DNA of 64,000 nt, taken from contig CAZNHZ010000001.1 in NCBI GenBank assembly GCA_964573015.1, forward strand, positions 62,001 to 126,000, given 5' to 3'. The first letter of the stretch is position 1. Every line of letters starts with the position of its first letter. Below, in pieces: positions 26,659-35,584 of this stretch. The notes beneath the pieces are model-generated. The model ran no database searches. It saw nothing but the letters and a program-made list of their open reading frames with translations, and was not told the origin of the DNA. The DNA comes from JAPUDQ01 sp964573015. GTDB lineage: Bacteria; Patescibacteriota; Saccharimonadia; Saccharimonadales; Saccharimonadaceae. The position numbers and the translations under genes are program-made.

Positions 26659-27781
26659 CCTCAGCAATTGTCGGCACGAGTTTGTCATTAAAGACGTTCG
26701 GTATGATCTCGTCTGCTGAGGGCTGTTCGACGAGCGAGGAGATAGCCTCGGCGGCAGCAATTTTGTGCTGATCGGTGATTTGCTTGACGCCGCTACTGAG
26801 TGCGCCGCGAAATATGCCGGGGAAAGCGATCGCATTGTTGACTTGGTTTGGGAAATCACTGCGGCCAGTGGCGACAACCGCCGCGCCGGCAGCTCTGGCT
26901 TCATCGGGCATAATCTCTGGTGTCGGGTTGCTGAGGGCAAAGATGATTGGGTGGTCGGCCATTTTTTTAATCATAGCCGGTGTGAGCAGCCCTGGTTTGC
27001 TGACACCGATAAAGATATCGGCTCCGCTGATCGCCTCATCGAGCGAGCCAGATCGGGAGGTATCGAGGTATTGCATGAGCGCTTTCTTCTCGTCGTTTAG
27101 ATCATTGCGGTCGTCACTAATGATGCCGCGGCTATCGACAGCAACGATTGAGCCGACACCGTAGAGGTGCAGTAGCTTCATGATGGCTGTTCCGGCTGCA
27201 CCGGCACCGATCGTGACGATGCGGCAGTCAGCGAGGGATTTGCCGGTTACTTTCATGGCATTGATGAGTCCGGCGAGTACGACGACGGCGGTTCCGTGCT
27301 GATCATCATGAAATACCGGTATATCTAGGTCGTTTTTGAGTCGCTCCTCAATCTCAAAGCACTGCGGGGCGGCGATATCTTCGAGATTAATTGCGCCGAA
27401 GCTGGGTGCGATGGCTTTCACGGTTGCGACAATTTCATTAGGTGAGTGAACATCGAGGATGATCGGCACACTGTCGATATTTGCAAAATGCTTGAAAAGC
27501 AGCGCCTTACCTTCCATAACCGGCATACTGGCTTTTGGACCGATATTTCCAAGACCTAGTACGGCCGTTCCGTCGGATATTACAGCAACTAGATTATTAG
27601 TCCAGGTATAGGTAGCGAGTCGGGATTCATCATCGGCAATTGCACGGCTGACCGCTGCAACACCGGGAGTGTAATATGCGCTTAGTTTGGCTTTGTCGAT
27701 TGGTTCGGTGTCGCGTAACGAAGTGGTAATTTTACCTTTATATTTTTTGTGCAGTTCAAGTGCGATGTCATCGTAATTCAT
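26648..27781 (-). CDS. maeB: NAD(P)-dependent malic enzyme
   Basis: A 377-aa short-form malic enzyme that converts malate to pyruvate, CO2 and NAD(P)H. Family segments are AYYTPGVAAVSRAI, SDGTAVLGLGNIGPKASMPVMEGKA, the metal-binding VFHDDQHGTAV, the Rossmann GAGAAGTAI and FALSNPTPE. No C-terminal phosphotransacetylase domain is attached. TATACT lies 6 nt before the ATG. In an organism with little central metabolism it may link imported malate to pyruvate and redox balance (inference). Confidence 0.95.
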   Translation of the reverse strand: MNYDDIALELHKKYKGKITTSLRDTEPIDKAKLSAYYTPGVAAVSRAIADDESRLATYTWTNNLVAVISDGTAVLGLGNIGPKASMPVMEGKALLFKHFANIDSVPIILDVHSPNEIVATVKAIAPSFGAINLEDIAAPQCFEIEERLKNDLDIPVFHDDQHGTAVVVLAGLINAMKVTGKSLADCRIVTIGAGAAGTAIMKLLHLYGVGSIVAVDSRGIISDDRNDLNDEKKALMQYLDTSRSGSLDEAISGADIFIGVSKPGLLTPAMIKKMADHPIIFALSNPTPEIMPDEARAAGAAVVATGRSDFPNQVNNAIAFPGIFRGALSSGVKQITDQHKIAAAEAISSLVEQPSADEIIPNVFNDKLVPTIAEVIR

Positions 27782-27787
27782 TCTTTA

Positions 27788-27793
27788 AGTATA
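27788..27793 (-). promoter_or_regulatory. -10 box of the malic enzyme gene
   Basis: TATACT on the minus strand with 6 nt to the ATG at 27781; leaderless layout. Confidence 0.55.
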
Positions 27794-27840
27794 GCAAAGA
27801 TTTATTTACTATAGGGGTTTTCATCTCTGTAAAGCTATGA

Positions 27841-27846
27841 TATACT
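27841..27846 (+). promoter_or_regulatory. -10 box of rplS
   Basis: TATACT with a 38-nt distance to ATG 27885. The leader carries AGCGAGAG as a weak ribosome site. Confidence 0.4.
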
Positions 27847-27884
27847 AGGCAACTGAATCATAATATAAATCTAAGCGAGAGTGT

Positions 27885-28406
27885 ATGTTTGCATTAATTC
27901 AAAAAGTCAATGATGCTCAGAAAAAGAAAAAAGTCGTCGATGTTCGATCAGGCGATACCGTTCGTGTGCATCAAAAAATTAAAGAAGGCAATAAAGAGCG
28001 TACTCAGATTTTTGAAGGCACCGTTATTCGTACTGACCGCAAAGACAGCCTGACGAGCCGCATCACGGTTCGCAAAATTGCCAGCGGTGTCGGTGTCGAA
28101 AAGAGTTTTCTAATACATAGCCCGCTCATACTAAAGATCGAAGTAACTAAGCGTAGTAAAGTACGCCGAAACTACCTGAGTTATCTGCGAGCTCGTACTG
28201 GTAAGGGCGCTCGTTTGAGCGGTGTTGATTTTGACCGCGAAAAGGTCAATGATGTCCGTGACCTCGAAGCCGAGAAAGCTGAGGCTGAGATGAGAGCTGC
28301 CGCCGCCAAAGCTGCCGAAGAAAAGGCTGCTGAGCAGGCCGCCGAGCAAGCTGAGCTTGAGAAAAAGCAAGCCGAAGTCGAAGCCGCTCACGCTCAGAAC
28401 CAATAA
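27885..28406 (+). CDS. rplS: 50S ribosomal protein L19 with charged C-terminal extension
   Basis: A 173-aa L19 protein, which lies at the 30S-50S interface. Residues 1-115 match the usual protein (VRSGDTVRVHQKIKEG, EGTVIRT, VRRNYLSYLRARTGKGARL). Standard L19 is about 115 aa. Here an extra tail of about 55 residues, rich in Ala, Glu and Lys (EAEKAEAEMRAAAAKAAEEK and following), forms a probable single long helix. Such tails are seen on ribosomal proteins of several CPR bacteria. A strong terminator follows 18 nt after the stop. Confidence 0.95.
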   Translation: MFALIQKVNDAQKKKKVVDVRSGDTVRVHQKIKEGNKERTQIFEGTVIRTDRKDSLTSRITVRKIASGVGVEKSFLIHSPLILKIEVTKRSKVRRNYLSYLRARTGKGARLSGVDFDREKVNDVRDLEAEKAEAEMRAAAAKAAEEKAAEQAAEQAELEKKQAEVEAAHAQNQ

Positions 28407-28423
28407 GGTTAGCATATACCAAA

Positions 28424-28455
28424 AAAACACCCTGTGAAGTATCACAGGGTGTTTT
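28424..28455 (+). terminator. Intrinsic terminator after rplS (bidirectional)
   Basis: Perfect 14-bp stem with arms AAAACACCCTGTGA and TCACAGGGTGTTTT and an AGTA loop, ending in TTTT. The A-run on the other side allows use from the minus strand as well. Confidence 0.88.
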
Positions 28456-28478
28456 ATAATGGCAATATTGAGTGAAAG

Positions 28479-28514
28479 TGTGGCCGCGCAGACGCCATTG
28501 TCGGCGCGGCCACA
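28479..28514. repeat. GC-rich inverted repeat downstream of the 62-aa gene
   Basis: Arms TGTGGCCGCGC (28479-28489) and GCGCGGCCACA (28504-28514) enclose a 14-nt loop. There is no T-run on either strand, so it is an RNA 3'-end stabilising hairpin or a weak terminator for the minus-strand gene. It is unusually GC-rich for this genome. Confidence 0.6.
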
Positions 28515-28532
28515 GTAGTAGAGTTGGGGGCT

Positions 28533-28721
28533 CTAGGCAGCGCGCACTCGTCGCTCAAGTGACTCCAGCACGGCCGGTGCTGCACTCAGAGGTAGCCCCC
28601 AGAGCTCATCCTCGATCAGCTTGAGGACAGCCTGTTTGCGACCCTTAGTCGCGAAGTCGTCAGTCGTGATTTTAAATCGATGATGGATATCGGCGGCGAC
28701 GCCGTCGATCGATGCAGCCAT
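28533..28721 (-). CDS. 62-aa protein of unknown function
   Basis: I do not recognise this small, soluble, mixed-charge protein (MAASIDGVAADIHH... ending RRVRAA), predicted mostly helical. ATG 28721 is chosen because GGGGTGAAG lies just upstream; the frame is open to 28769 but the extra part is poorly protein-like. It has the best consensus promoter of the region (TTGACA, 16 nt, TATAAT on the minus strand) and a 50-nt leader, unlike its leaderless neighbours, and a GC-rich hairpin follows its stop. It is probably a genuinely expressed accessory gene. Confidence 0.55.
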   Translation of the reverse strand: MAASIDGVAADIHHRFKITTDDFATKGRKQAVLKLIEDELWGLPLSAAPAVLESLERRVRAA

Positions 28722-28776
28722 GATCTTCACCCCACTACGTTGTTTAGGTATGGGAAGGATTCTCCCCAATATTACT

Positions 28777-28804
28777 ATTATACTCTTTTTCTAATTATTG
28801 TCAA
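28777..28804 (-). promoter_or_regulatory. Consensus promoter of the 62-aa gene
   Basis: TTGACA (28799-28804) and TATAAT (28777-28782) on the minus strand with a 16-nt spacer. The transcript should start near 28770 and open with a small GGGGAG/CTTCCC hairpin. Confidence 0.75.
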
Positions 28805-28841
28805 TATCATCAAAATATAGTATTGGGGGCAAGGGGTAGGA

Positions 28842-28847
28842 TACACT
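28842..28847 (+). promoter_or_regulatory. -10 box of the rnhB-yraN gene
   Basis: TACACT exactly 6 nt before ATG 28854; leaderless layout. Confidence 0.55.
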
Positions 28848-28853
28848 AAAGAG

Positions 28854-29834
28854 ATGATAATTGGTATCGATGAAGTCGGACGCGGGTCATGGGCGGGACC
28901 AGTCGTGGTAGGGGCTGTTGGGCTAGGCGGTGTTGCGCTGGAGGGCTTGACTGACAGTAAGCTGCTTACCAAGACTAGACGCGAGAAGTTTGCGTTCCTG
29001 ATACGTCAGTCTGCGCCGCTGATTGGTATCGGCTGGGTCAGTGCTCACGATATCGATATGGTCGGTATATCGGCGTCGCTCAAACTAGCTGCTCGCCGAG
29101 CGTTAGCGCAGATCGAGATCGCGCCCGATGATCAAATTATCATCGATGGCACGGTACGCCTGCTTGATGATTCTCGGGTGACACTGATGAAAAAAGCCGA
29201 TCTGCTGGTACCAAGTGTCAGCGCAGCATCGATCATCGCCAAAGTCGCTCGTGATAGCTATATGGCAGCCTGTGACGAGATATTTCCCGGCTACGGATGG
29301 GCTAGCAATGTCGGCTACGGTGCGGCAGCGCATCATACGGCGATACGAGAACGGGGTGTCACGCCGCTGCATCGGCTGTGCTTTGAGCCGATGAAATCAT
29401 TAACTGGACTTGACGATGCGAAAATCAGCAGTACACGCAAAAATTCGCAGCTGCTAAAAAATGCGTCAGATGATAAACCAGCCACTGTTCGCAAAGAGAC
29501 GACGCGGGTAGGCCGTGAGGCGGAGCAGCGGGCGGCGCAGTATCTGCAGGCGCGAGGCTATGAGATACTTGAGCAAAACTGGCGAACCAAATGGTGCGAG
29601 GTCGATATTATCGCTGTCAAAGATCAGGTCGTGCATTTTGTCGAGGTAAAATACCGCAAACGGTCTGATCAGGGCGGTGGTATCGCCGCGATCACTCCGC
29701 GCAAGCTTGGTCAAATGCGTTTTGCTGCCAAACTATGGCTGCATAACAACGGCGAGTGCGATGCGCGAGTGAGTGCTATCGAAGTCTCGACGGATAGTTT
29801 TAAGATATCGGCATTTATCGAGAGTATCGAATAA
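28854..29834 (+). CDS. rnhB: RNase HII fused to YraN (UPF0102) nuclease-like domain
   Basis: A 326-aa fusion. Residues 1-185 are RNase HII, which nicks RNA in RNA-DNA hybrids: IDEVGRGSWAGPVVVGAV carries the Asp-Glu pair, then IDGTVRLLD and SIIAKVARDSYM carry the other two acidic residues. After a linker (about 190-215), residues 218-326 are a YraN domain (VGREAEQRAAQYLQARGYEIL, then CEVDIIAVKD and VEVKYRK), a restriction-nuclease-like fold with the D-ExK residues intact. In many bacteria rnhB and yraN are adjacent separate genes; the fusion is uninterrupted here. TACACT lies 6 nt before the ATG. Confidence 0.94.
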   Translation: MIIGIDEVGRGSWAGPVVVGAVGLGGVALEGLTDSKLLTKTRREKFAFLIRQSAPLIGIGWVSAHDIDMVGISASLKLAARRALAQIEIAPDDQIIIDGTVRLLDDSRVTLMKKADLLVPSVSAASIIAKVARDSYMAACDEIFPGYGWASNVGYGAAAHHTAIRERGVTPLHRLCFEPMKSLTGLDDAKISSTRKNSQLLKNASDDKPATVRKETTRVGREAEQRAAQYLQARGYEILEQNWRTKWCEVDIIAVKDQVVHFVEVKYRKRSDQGGGIAAITPRKLGQMRFAAKLWLHNNGECDARVSAIEVSTDSFKISAFIESIE

Positions 29835-29881
29835 AAATTGGATGAGGCAGATAGTCCGCTGTCGAATGTCGAGCGACTACT

Positions 29882-31804
29882 TTACCAAATCTTGGCGCGT
29901 TTGGCGGGTGGCAGATATAATTTGTCGGTTTTTTTGAGATTGAAGGTTTCATAAAAGGCTTGAATGTGCCCAAGGACGGCGTTAACTCGGAACGGACTGG
30001 GCGGGTGCGGGTCGATTTTGGCGAGCTCTATCAGACGCTGAGTTGTGGCATGGCCGCATTCGCAGCGCGCGAAGTTGACTAACAGCTCTTTTATATGCTG
30101 AGCAAATTGATCGGGCTGAGTGGCGTCACGCAAAGCTTCAATCGATAGTTCTAGCCCGCCGATGTCTGCGATAGCCTCGCCCAAAATCAACTTACCCTGC
30201 AAAAATACTCCCGGCACAGTCTCGAAATTATTGGCTTGATCGACAATATTTTGCGCCAAAGCATCAAAAGCCTGGCGTTCGACTGCGGTTTGCCAGCGGT
30301 TAGTATTGCCGTGTTCATCAAAATCAGCGCCTTGGTCGTCGAAACCGTGGGTAAGCTCATGGCCGATTACTGCGCCGATGCCGCCGAGATTTGTAGCATA
30401 ACTGGCCGTAGGATCATAAAACGGCGGTTGCAAAATTGCTGCCGGAAAGACTATCTCCAGACGATTGGGATGGTGATAAGCATTGACAGTATGGGCGTTC
30501 ATCTCCCATTGCTCTGCAGCAGGCTTTTGGCCGACTTTACGTAGCTCCAGCTCAGTCCAAAACGATCGGGCACGCAAAATCGTAGCCAGATGATTTTTAC
30601 TGTCAAATGATAACGACGACAAATCTTTCCATACACTTGGATAGCCGATTAGCACTTTCATTGCGTCAAGCTTGCGGTGGGCTTTTTTCTTGGTTGAATC
30701 ACTCATCCAAGTAAGCCTATCGATTCTGGAATGATACGCGGAGCGAATATTATCAACAATCGATATAACTTCTTGTTTGGAGCTCTCCGGAAAATGTTGC
30801 GCCGCGTACTCACGTCCGATTGCTTCACCGATAATCAAACTATCGGCCGATTGCACGGCACGTTTCCAAAGAGGTTTGATTTGCTGTGTGCCGTTGATTG
30901 CAGTACCAAAAAACTCAAAAGCAATTTCAGCCGAGCGTTGATCGAGCCACATAACTACAAGCAGCAGCGTGCGCCATTTTAGATAAAGCTTGATATCACT
31001 AAGCGGTATTGACTTAAGGAGGCGAAGTACGTCGTGGAGATACGATGGCTGGCTCACAACGATGGCATCAGATGGCGTCCATCCAAGTCCTTGGCTATAA
31101 GCATCCCAGTCAAAAGCAAAACGTTTTTTGAGACGCGTATAATTAATGCGGTTATAGTTTTTGTCGATGTCGCGCAACGCCACGTTTGTCCAGGCTGCCT
31201 TGGCGAGACGATGCTCGATATCGTAGATGGTCTGCCAATTGTCCGGTACCAGTTCGCCGAGGTGTGTGCGCAGTGTGGTGTGAAAATCACGATATTTGTT
31301 GCGAATGTCGCGCATGTGATTGCTGCGACCGATATAATAATCACGATTTGGCAACGTCAAGCCGCTTTGGTGAAATCTAAGAACCTGCAATTGACTATTT
31401 TTGTCGTCATGATCGACATACAGAGCCCAAAACGCCGTTTGGTCGTGACGGTGCATTATACCGATGTGATAGGCGAGTTCCTGTAAGCTGCTGATAGCGT
31501 CGATTTTGGCGTACCATTCGTGCAGCGTGGCATAGTGGCTTTCGGCATACTCATCAAAATTCATCGCTGACTCAAAAAACGATCGAATCAAGCGCTGATC
31601 GTGACTAAGTGAGGCCGGATCGATAAGCAACAGCTGCTGGATAATTTTATGTACGGCATCGGTTGATCGATCGCGCAACTGATAAAATGTTCCCCAGCTA
31701 TTTTCTGAAGCCGGAATAGGATTATCGTGGAGCCAGCGATTATTTACATAACCAAAAAAATCGTCTTGGGGACGAATTGATTGATCAAACAAGTCCGTAG
31801 GCAT
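29882..31804 (-). CDS. pepO: M13-family zinc metallopeptidase (PepO/neprilysin type)
   Basis: A 640-aa oligopeptidase. The N-terminal QDDFFGYVNNRWL is typical. The catalytic zinc motif GHELTHGFDDQG and the distal GEAIADIGGLELS supply the three zinc ligands and the catalytic Glu. The C terminus FRVNAVLGHIQAFYETF is the usual ending, finishing in AKIW. No signal peptide or membrane anchor is seen, so it is likely cytoplasmic and degrades imported peptides. It follows the M1 aminopeptidase gene by 15 nt in the same direction, suggesting an operon for peptide use. Confidence 0.95.
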   Translation of the reverse strand: MPTDLFDQSIRPQDDFFGYVNNRWLHDNPIPASENSWGTFYQLRDRSTDAVHKIIQQLLLIDPASLSHDQRLIRSFFESAMNFDEYAESHYATLHEWYAKIDAISSLQELAYHIGIMHRHDQTAFWALYVDHDDKNSQLQVLRFHQSGLTLPNRDYYIGRSNHMRDIRNKYRDFHTTLRTHLGELVPDNWQTIYDIEHRLAKAAWTNVALRDIDKNYNRINYTRLKKRFAFDWDAYSQGLGWTPSDAIVVSQPSYLHDVLRLLKSIPLSDIKLYLKWRTLLLVVMWLDQRSAEIAFEFFGTAINGTQQIKPLWKRAVQSADSLIIGEAIGREYAAQHFPESSKQEVISIVDNIRSAYHSRIDRLTWMSDSTKKKAHRKLDAMKVLIGYPSVWKDLSSLSFDSKNHLATILRARSFWTELELRKVGQKPAAEQWEMNAHTVNAYHHPNRLEIVFPAAILQPPFYDPTASYATNLGGIGAVIGHELTHGFDDQGADFDEHGNTNRWQTAVERQAFDALAQNIVDQANNFETVPGVFLQGKLILGEAIADIGGLELSIEALRDATQPDQFAQHIKELLVNFARCECGHATTQRLIELAKIDPHPPSPFRVNAVLGHIQAFYETFNLKKTDKLYLPPAKRAKIW

Positions 31805-31819
31805 GAAAATATATTATCA

Positions 31820-34342
31820 TTATTTTGCCGCTAGGCGCATGGCGGTTAGTTTTTTGGTGACGGCAGGTTGTTGGTCGGCTATCAGTTCGCTGCGAAATTT
31901 TAATTCATGCACGCCGACACTTACAAATCGTCGTAAGGCAACATCATTTTTCTTGTGGCCAAAAAATAGCAAAAAAGCCGTGTATTCAGAATGATTATTC
32001 AAAAACATGGCTGCCGTGCGCGGAAATGATACGTATATTTTGTCACCGGCAAACATTTTGGTGAGTTTAGGCCAGTTTCTCGTCATCCACTCCCAAGTGC
32101 TGTCACGATTTTGCGGTTCACGCATCAAGGCCAAAAACCATCGGGGCAGATCTTGCGGGCGCACCACGGCAGAATCGCTCAACTGATAAATTAACCGCGC
32201 CAAACAATCGCTGTCGGTGGTGGATGCCAGACCATCGGCACAATCTTGACGCAATTGAGCGTCGGCAGTATTGCGATGTAGCTCAAGCAATGCGTCAAAC
32301 AACTCAGCCGAACCATGACGGGAAATTGTACGAAATAATACTAGCCGCATGTCGCCGCTGAGCTGAGGCAGCGATGCGGCGGTGAGATTTTTTAGCAGGG
32401 TTTTGATAATCGGCTGATAATCAGCATAGATCAATAAATTACAAATAATAGCTCGCATTTTTTTGTCAGCATCAGTATCGTTTGGCTGTTGGTATGCTTG
32501 AAGACGTTTGAACATCGGCAAACACAAATCCACAGTCAGTGCCGATAACATTTGGTCGCTACCGGTAAACTCGACAAAACGTCGGAGCTCATAAATGCTT
32601 TTGGCAATCACACTCCAGACCGGTTCACTAGTTTCCAGGCGATACGACCACAATAAATCAATGAAATCAGCTGCCGGTAAACGACCGCAGCGCATAAGCA
32701 GCAGGTTTTCATATAGCAAAGCAATTCGATCAATTACGTTCAGGCGATCGGCCTGAATGGCTGACAGTATTAGCGCCAGAGCTTGGCGGTCATATTGGGC
32801 GATGATGTGCGATGAATTACCTTGATTGATGAGCGGCAGCCGGTGTTTGGTGGCAAACGAAATCGTTGATTGATCAAACAGGGCCGGAAAATCAGCCTGA
32901 TGACCGGCCAGCGGGATGGGCCATAACTCCTCTTTCGCCTGACGGCCGATTATTAACCGCTCCTGGCGGAGTTTGTAGCCGTGGTTGGTGGTAGCGACTT
33001 CGACGACGGGAAAGCCCGATTGAGTTAACCAATCGTTCATCAATCGAGGAATTGCTTTGTCTGTATAAGCTTCAAATGATCGCCATAGATCATCGCTGGT
33101 CGTATTGCCATAGGCATGCTGCGCAAAATAGGCTTGGACGCCGCTGCGAAAAGCCGATTCGCCAATGTAGGTCCTGAGCATTTGGAGCAACCGGCTGCCT
33201 TTGGCATATACGATAGCCGAGTCAAATAGAGTGCTGATTTCGTCTGGATGATGAATAGGCATTTTGACCGGTTGCACACCGGCGATATGATCGCGCGCTA
33301 AAGCGGTGGCGCTTTCAGAAGTGGCAAATGCCTGCCAAATATTCCACTCCGGGTATAGCGCATCGACTGCGATATACTCCATGAGATTAGCAAAGCTTTC
33401 GTTGAGCCATAGATCATCCCACCAGCGCATCGTCACTAAATTGCCAAACCATTGATGAGATAATTCGTGACATATGACAGTTGCGACTAACTCTCGAGAC
33501 GCTTGGCTTGCCGATTTGTCGATCAGCAGGGCTCGTTCTTTGTATGTTATAAGCCCCCAATTTTCCATCGCGCCAGCCGAAAAATCAGGCACTGCTATGT
33601 GATCGGATTTGTTGAGAGGATAGGCAACATCAAAATAATCTTCAAAAAATTCTATTGCCCGAACCGCAGTGTGAAGTGCAAACCCAAGTGAGTCGGCTGG
33701 CTGTGCTGGTGTCGCGTAGACCGAAACCTCCACGCCGCGAGCCGTAGTGGCCTGTATTCGATGCAAATCACCCATAACCAGCGCAACCAGATATGTGCTC
33801 ATACGAGGCGTTTTTTCAAATACCCAAGTTGTCATATTGTCATGTAAGTGCCGTGATTGCTCAGGCATGTTCGATAGTACGGTTATACCGGTTTCTGTGG
33901 TAACGGTGAGGCTAAATGTCGCTTTAGCTTCGGGCTCGTCAATACAGGGAAACACTTCTCTGGCATGGTGAGATTCAAATTGAGTGGTAAGCAGCTCTTG
34001 AGGTTTATTGTCGTGCCGATAGTAGCAAGGATACAAGCCGTGCATTGTGTCGGTAATGACGCCGCTATACACTATTTCGATGACGTAATCGCCCTTTGGC
34101 AGGTCGGCTACGATCTCAACGCCGTCGTGCATAATGGGTGTAATTTGATACATTTCGCCGTGTATGGTGACACTGACAATTATCAGGTCCTTGGCATGAA
34201 ATATAATTGGTCGATCATCGTCTGGTTTGTGGCCGTGTATTTTTACTACTCCCTCGAAATTACGCTCACGACGGTCAATCGTTAAGTTCAGGTCGTAGTG
34301 TTTGGGCATAAAAAACTCATAAAGTCGCTGCACGGATTTCAT
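31820..34342 (-). CDS. pepN: M1-family aminopeptidase (PepN-like)
   Basis: An 840-aa zinc aminopeptidase that removes N-terminal residues from peptides. The exopeptidase motif GAMENWGLITY and the zinc motif HELSHQWFGNLVTMRWWDD with the downstream NESFA glutamate are intact. An N-terminal beta-saddle domain and a C-terminal helical domain give the full M1 length. TACAAT lies 7 nt before the ATG, with no Shine-Dalgarno. It is the first gene of a two-peptidase operon and is divergent from nusA. Confidence 0.95.
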   Translation of the reverse strand: MKSVQRLYEFFMPKHYDLNLTIDRRERNFEGVVKIHGHKPDDDRPIIFHAKDLIIVSVTIHGEMYQITPIMHDGVEIVADLPKGDYVIEIVYSGVITDTMHGLYPCYYRHDNKPQELLTTQFESHHAREVFPCIDEPEAKATFSLTVTTETGITVLSNMPEQSRHLHDNMTTWVFEKTPRMSTYLVALVMGDLHRIQATTARGVEVSVYATPAQPADSLGFALHTAVRAIEFFEDYFDVAYPLNKSDHIAVPDFSAGAMENWGLITYKERALLIDKSASQASRELVATVICHELSHQWFGNLVTMRWWDDLWLNESFANLMEYIAVDALYPEWNIWQAFATSESATALARDHIAGVQPVKMPIHHPDEISTLFDSAIVYAKGSRLLQMLRTYIGESAFRSGVQAYFAQHAYGNTTSDDLWRSFEAYTDKAIPRLMNDWLTQSGFPVVEVATTNHGYKLRQERLIIGRQAKEELWPIPLAGHQADFPALFDQSTISFATKHRLPLINQGNSSHIIAQYDRQALALILSAIQADRLNVIDRIALLYENLLLMRCGRLPAADFIDLLWSYRLETSEPVWSVIAKSIYELRRFVEFTGSDQMLSALTVDLCLPMFKRLQAYQQPNDTDADKKMRAIICNLLIYADYQPIIKTLLKNLTAASLPQLSGDMRLVLFRTISRHGSAELFDALLELHRNTADAQLRQDCADGLASTTDSDCLARLIYQLSDSAVVRPQDLPRWFLALMREPQNRDSTWEWMTRNWPKLTKMFAGDKIYVSFPRTAAMFLNNHSEYTAFLLFFGHKKNDVALRRFVSVGVHELKFRSELIADQQPAVTKKLTAMRLAAK

Positions 34343-34349
34343 ATAATTT

Positions 34350-34355
34350 ATTGTA
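34350..34355 (-). promoter_or_regulatory. -10 box of pepN
   Basis: TACAAT on the minus strand, 7 nt before the ATG at 34342. Confidence 0.5.
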
Positions 34356-34360
34356 ACAGC

Positions 34361-34389
34361 TTGCTATATGTAAGTGTCGATGCTATCAT
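34361..34389 (+). promoter_or_regulatory. Promoter of nusA
   Basis: TTGCTA (34361-34366) and TATCAT (34384-34389) with a 17-nt spacer. The leader is about 50 nt and ends in AAAAGGAG before ATG 34445. Confidence 0.55.
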
Positions 34390-34444
34390 GGCTCTATACG
34401 TATCCGGCCAGCAGGTCGGATTATTTCATGAAAAGGAGTATAAA

Positions 34445-35584
34445 ATGGAAGATCTAAACGTCAAACAATTAATTCTTGCTATTACAACTATAGCCGAAGA
34501 AAAAAATCTGCCGCAAGACACGGTGTTGGATGTTGTTCAGCAAGCAATCGCTGCCGCGTGGCGTCGCGATAACGGTGATCGCGACCAAGACGTGCGGGCT
34601 GAGCTAAACACCATCAAAGGCACGGCAAAAGTTTACGTCATGTATCAAGTTGTTGAAGAAGTCGAAAATCCCGCAACCGAACTAACTGTCGAGGCAGCGC
34701 AAAAACTTAAAAAAGGCGCTGTTGTCGGTGACGTCGTCGAGGAAATGCATGAAGCAACTCAGTTTGGCCGCGTAGCAGCTCAGACTGCCAAGCAAGTTGT
34801 GCTGCAAAAACTTCGCGAAGCCGAGCGGGAAGTGGTCATGGAAGAGTTTGCTGACAAGATCGGTACGGTATTGGTCGGTACTGTCCAGCGAGTTGATGCC
34901 CGCGTGGTGCGGGTTGAGCTCGGTAAAACAATGGGTATTTTGCCCCAAAGCGAGCAAATTGCCGGCGAATATTATTCAATTGGTTCACGTATCAAGGTGT
35001 TTCTCAAAGATGTCGAGCGTGACAACCGCGGCCCTCAGCTGATTTTGACACGGGCCAATGAGGCGTTTGTTGACTACCTGTTTCGTCAGGAAGTTCCCGA
35101 GATGGAGACCGGTGCGGTTGAGATCAAGGCAATTGCACGCGAAGCCGGTAAGCGTACCAAACTGGCTGTTGTTTCAAATGTACCGGGTGTCGATCCGGTG
35201 GGAACATTCGTCGGCGGACACGGTACTAGGGTAAACGCAGTGATGAATGAAATCGGCGAACAAGAAAAAATCGACATTATTACCTATGATGAAGATCCGA
35301 AGACATTTATCGCTAACGCCCTGAGTCCGGCTGAGATCGCCAAGATTGAGCTCGACGAAAAAGGCGATCATAAACGCGCCAAAGTGTTTGTCAGCGAGGA
35401 CCAACAATCAATTGCCATCGGCCGCGGCGGTCAGAATGTCCGTTTGGCCAGCAAGTTGACCGGCTATGAGCTGGATATCACACCGCAAACCGTAACCGCG
35501 GCTGCTCCTAAAAATGACAAAAAACCGCGTAAAAATATTGAAGACGAGCTTTTCAGCGCCATCGAAGAGAGCAACGATAAGTAA
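34445..35584 (+). CDS. nusA: Transcription termination/antitermination factor NusA
   Basis: A 379-aa RNA polymerase-binding elongation factor. The N-terminal RNAP-binding domain is at 1-130. An S1 domain (GTVLVGTVQRVDARVVRVELG) follows, then KH1 (VDPVGTFVGGHGTRVNAV) and KH2 (QSIAIGRGGQNVRLASKLTGYELDI). There are no C-terminal acidic repeats. ATG 34445 is set by AAAAGGAG 7 nt upstream; the frame is open further up to 34298 but that part crosses the promoter. The stop directly abuts the broken thymidylate kinase locus. Confidence 0.95.
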   Translation: MEDLNVKQLILAITTIAEEKNLPQDTVLDVVQQAIAAAWRRDNGDRDQDVRAELNTIKGTAKVYVMYQVVEEVENPATELTVEAAQKLKKGAVVGDVVEEMHEATQFGRVAAQTAKQVVLQKLREAEREVVMEEFADKIGTVLVGTVQRVDARVVRVELGKTMGILPQSEQIAGEYYSIGSRIKVFLKDVERDNRGPQLILTRANEAFVDYLFRQEVPEMETGAVEIKAIAREAGKRTKLAVVSNVPGVDPVGTFVGGHGTRVNAVMNEIGEQEKIDIITYDEDPKTFIANALSPAEIAKIELDEKGDHKRAKVFVSEDQQSIAIGRGGQNVRLASKLTGYELDITPQTVTAAAPKNDKKPRKNIEDELFSAIEESNDK

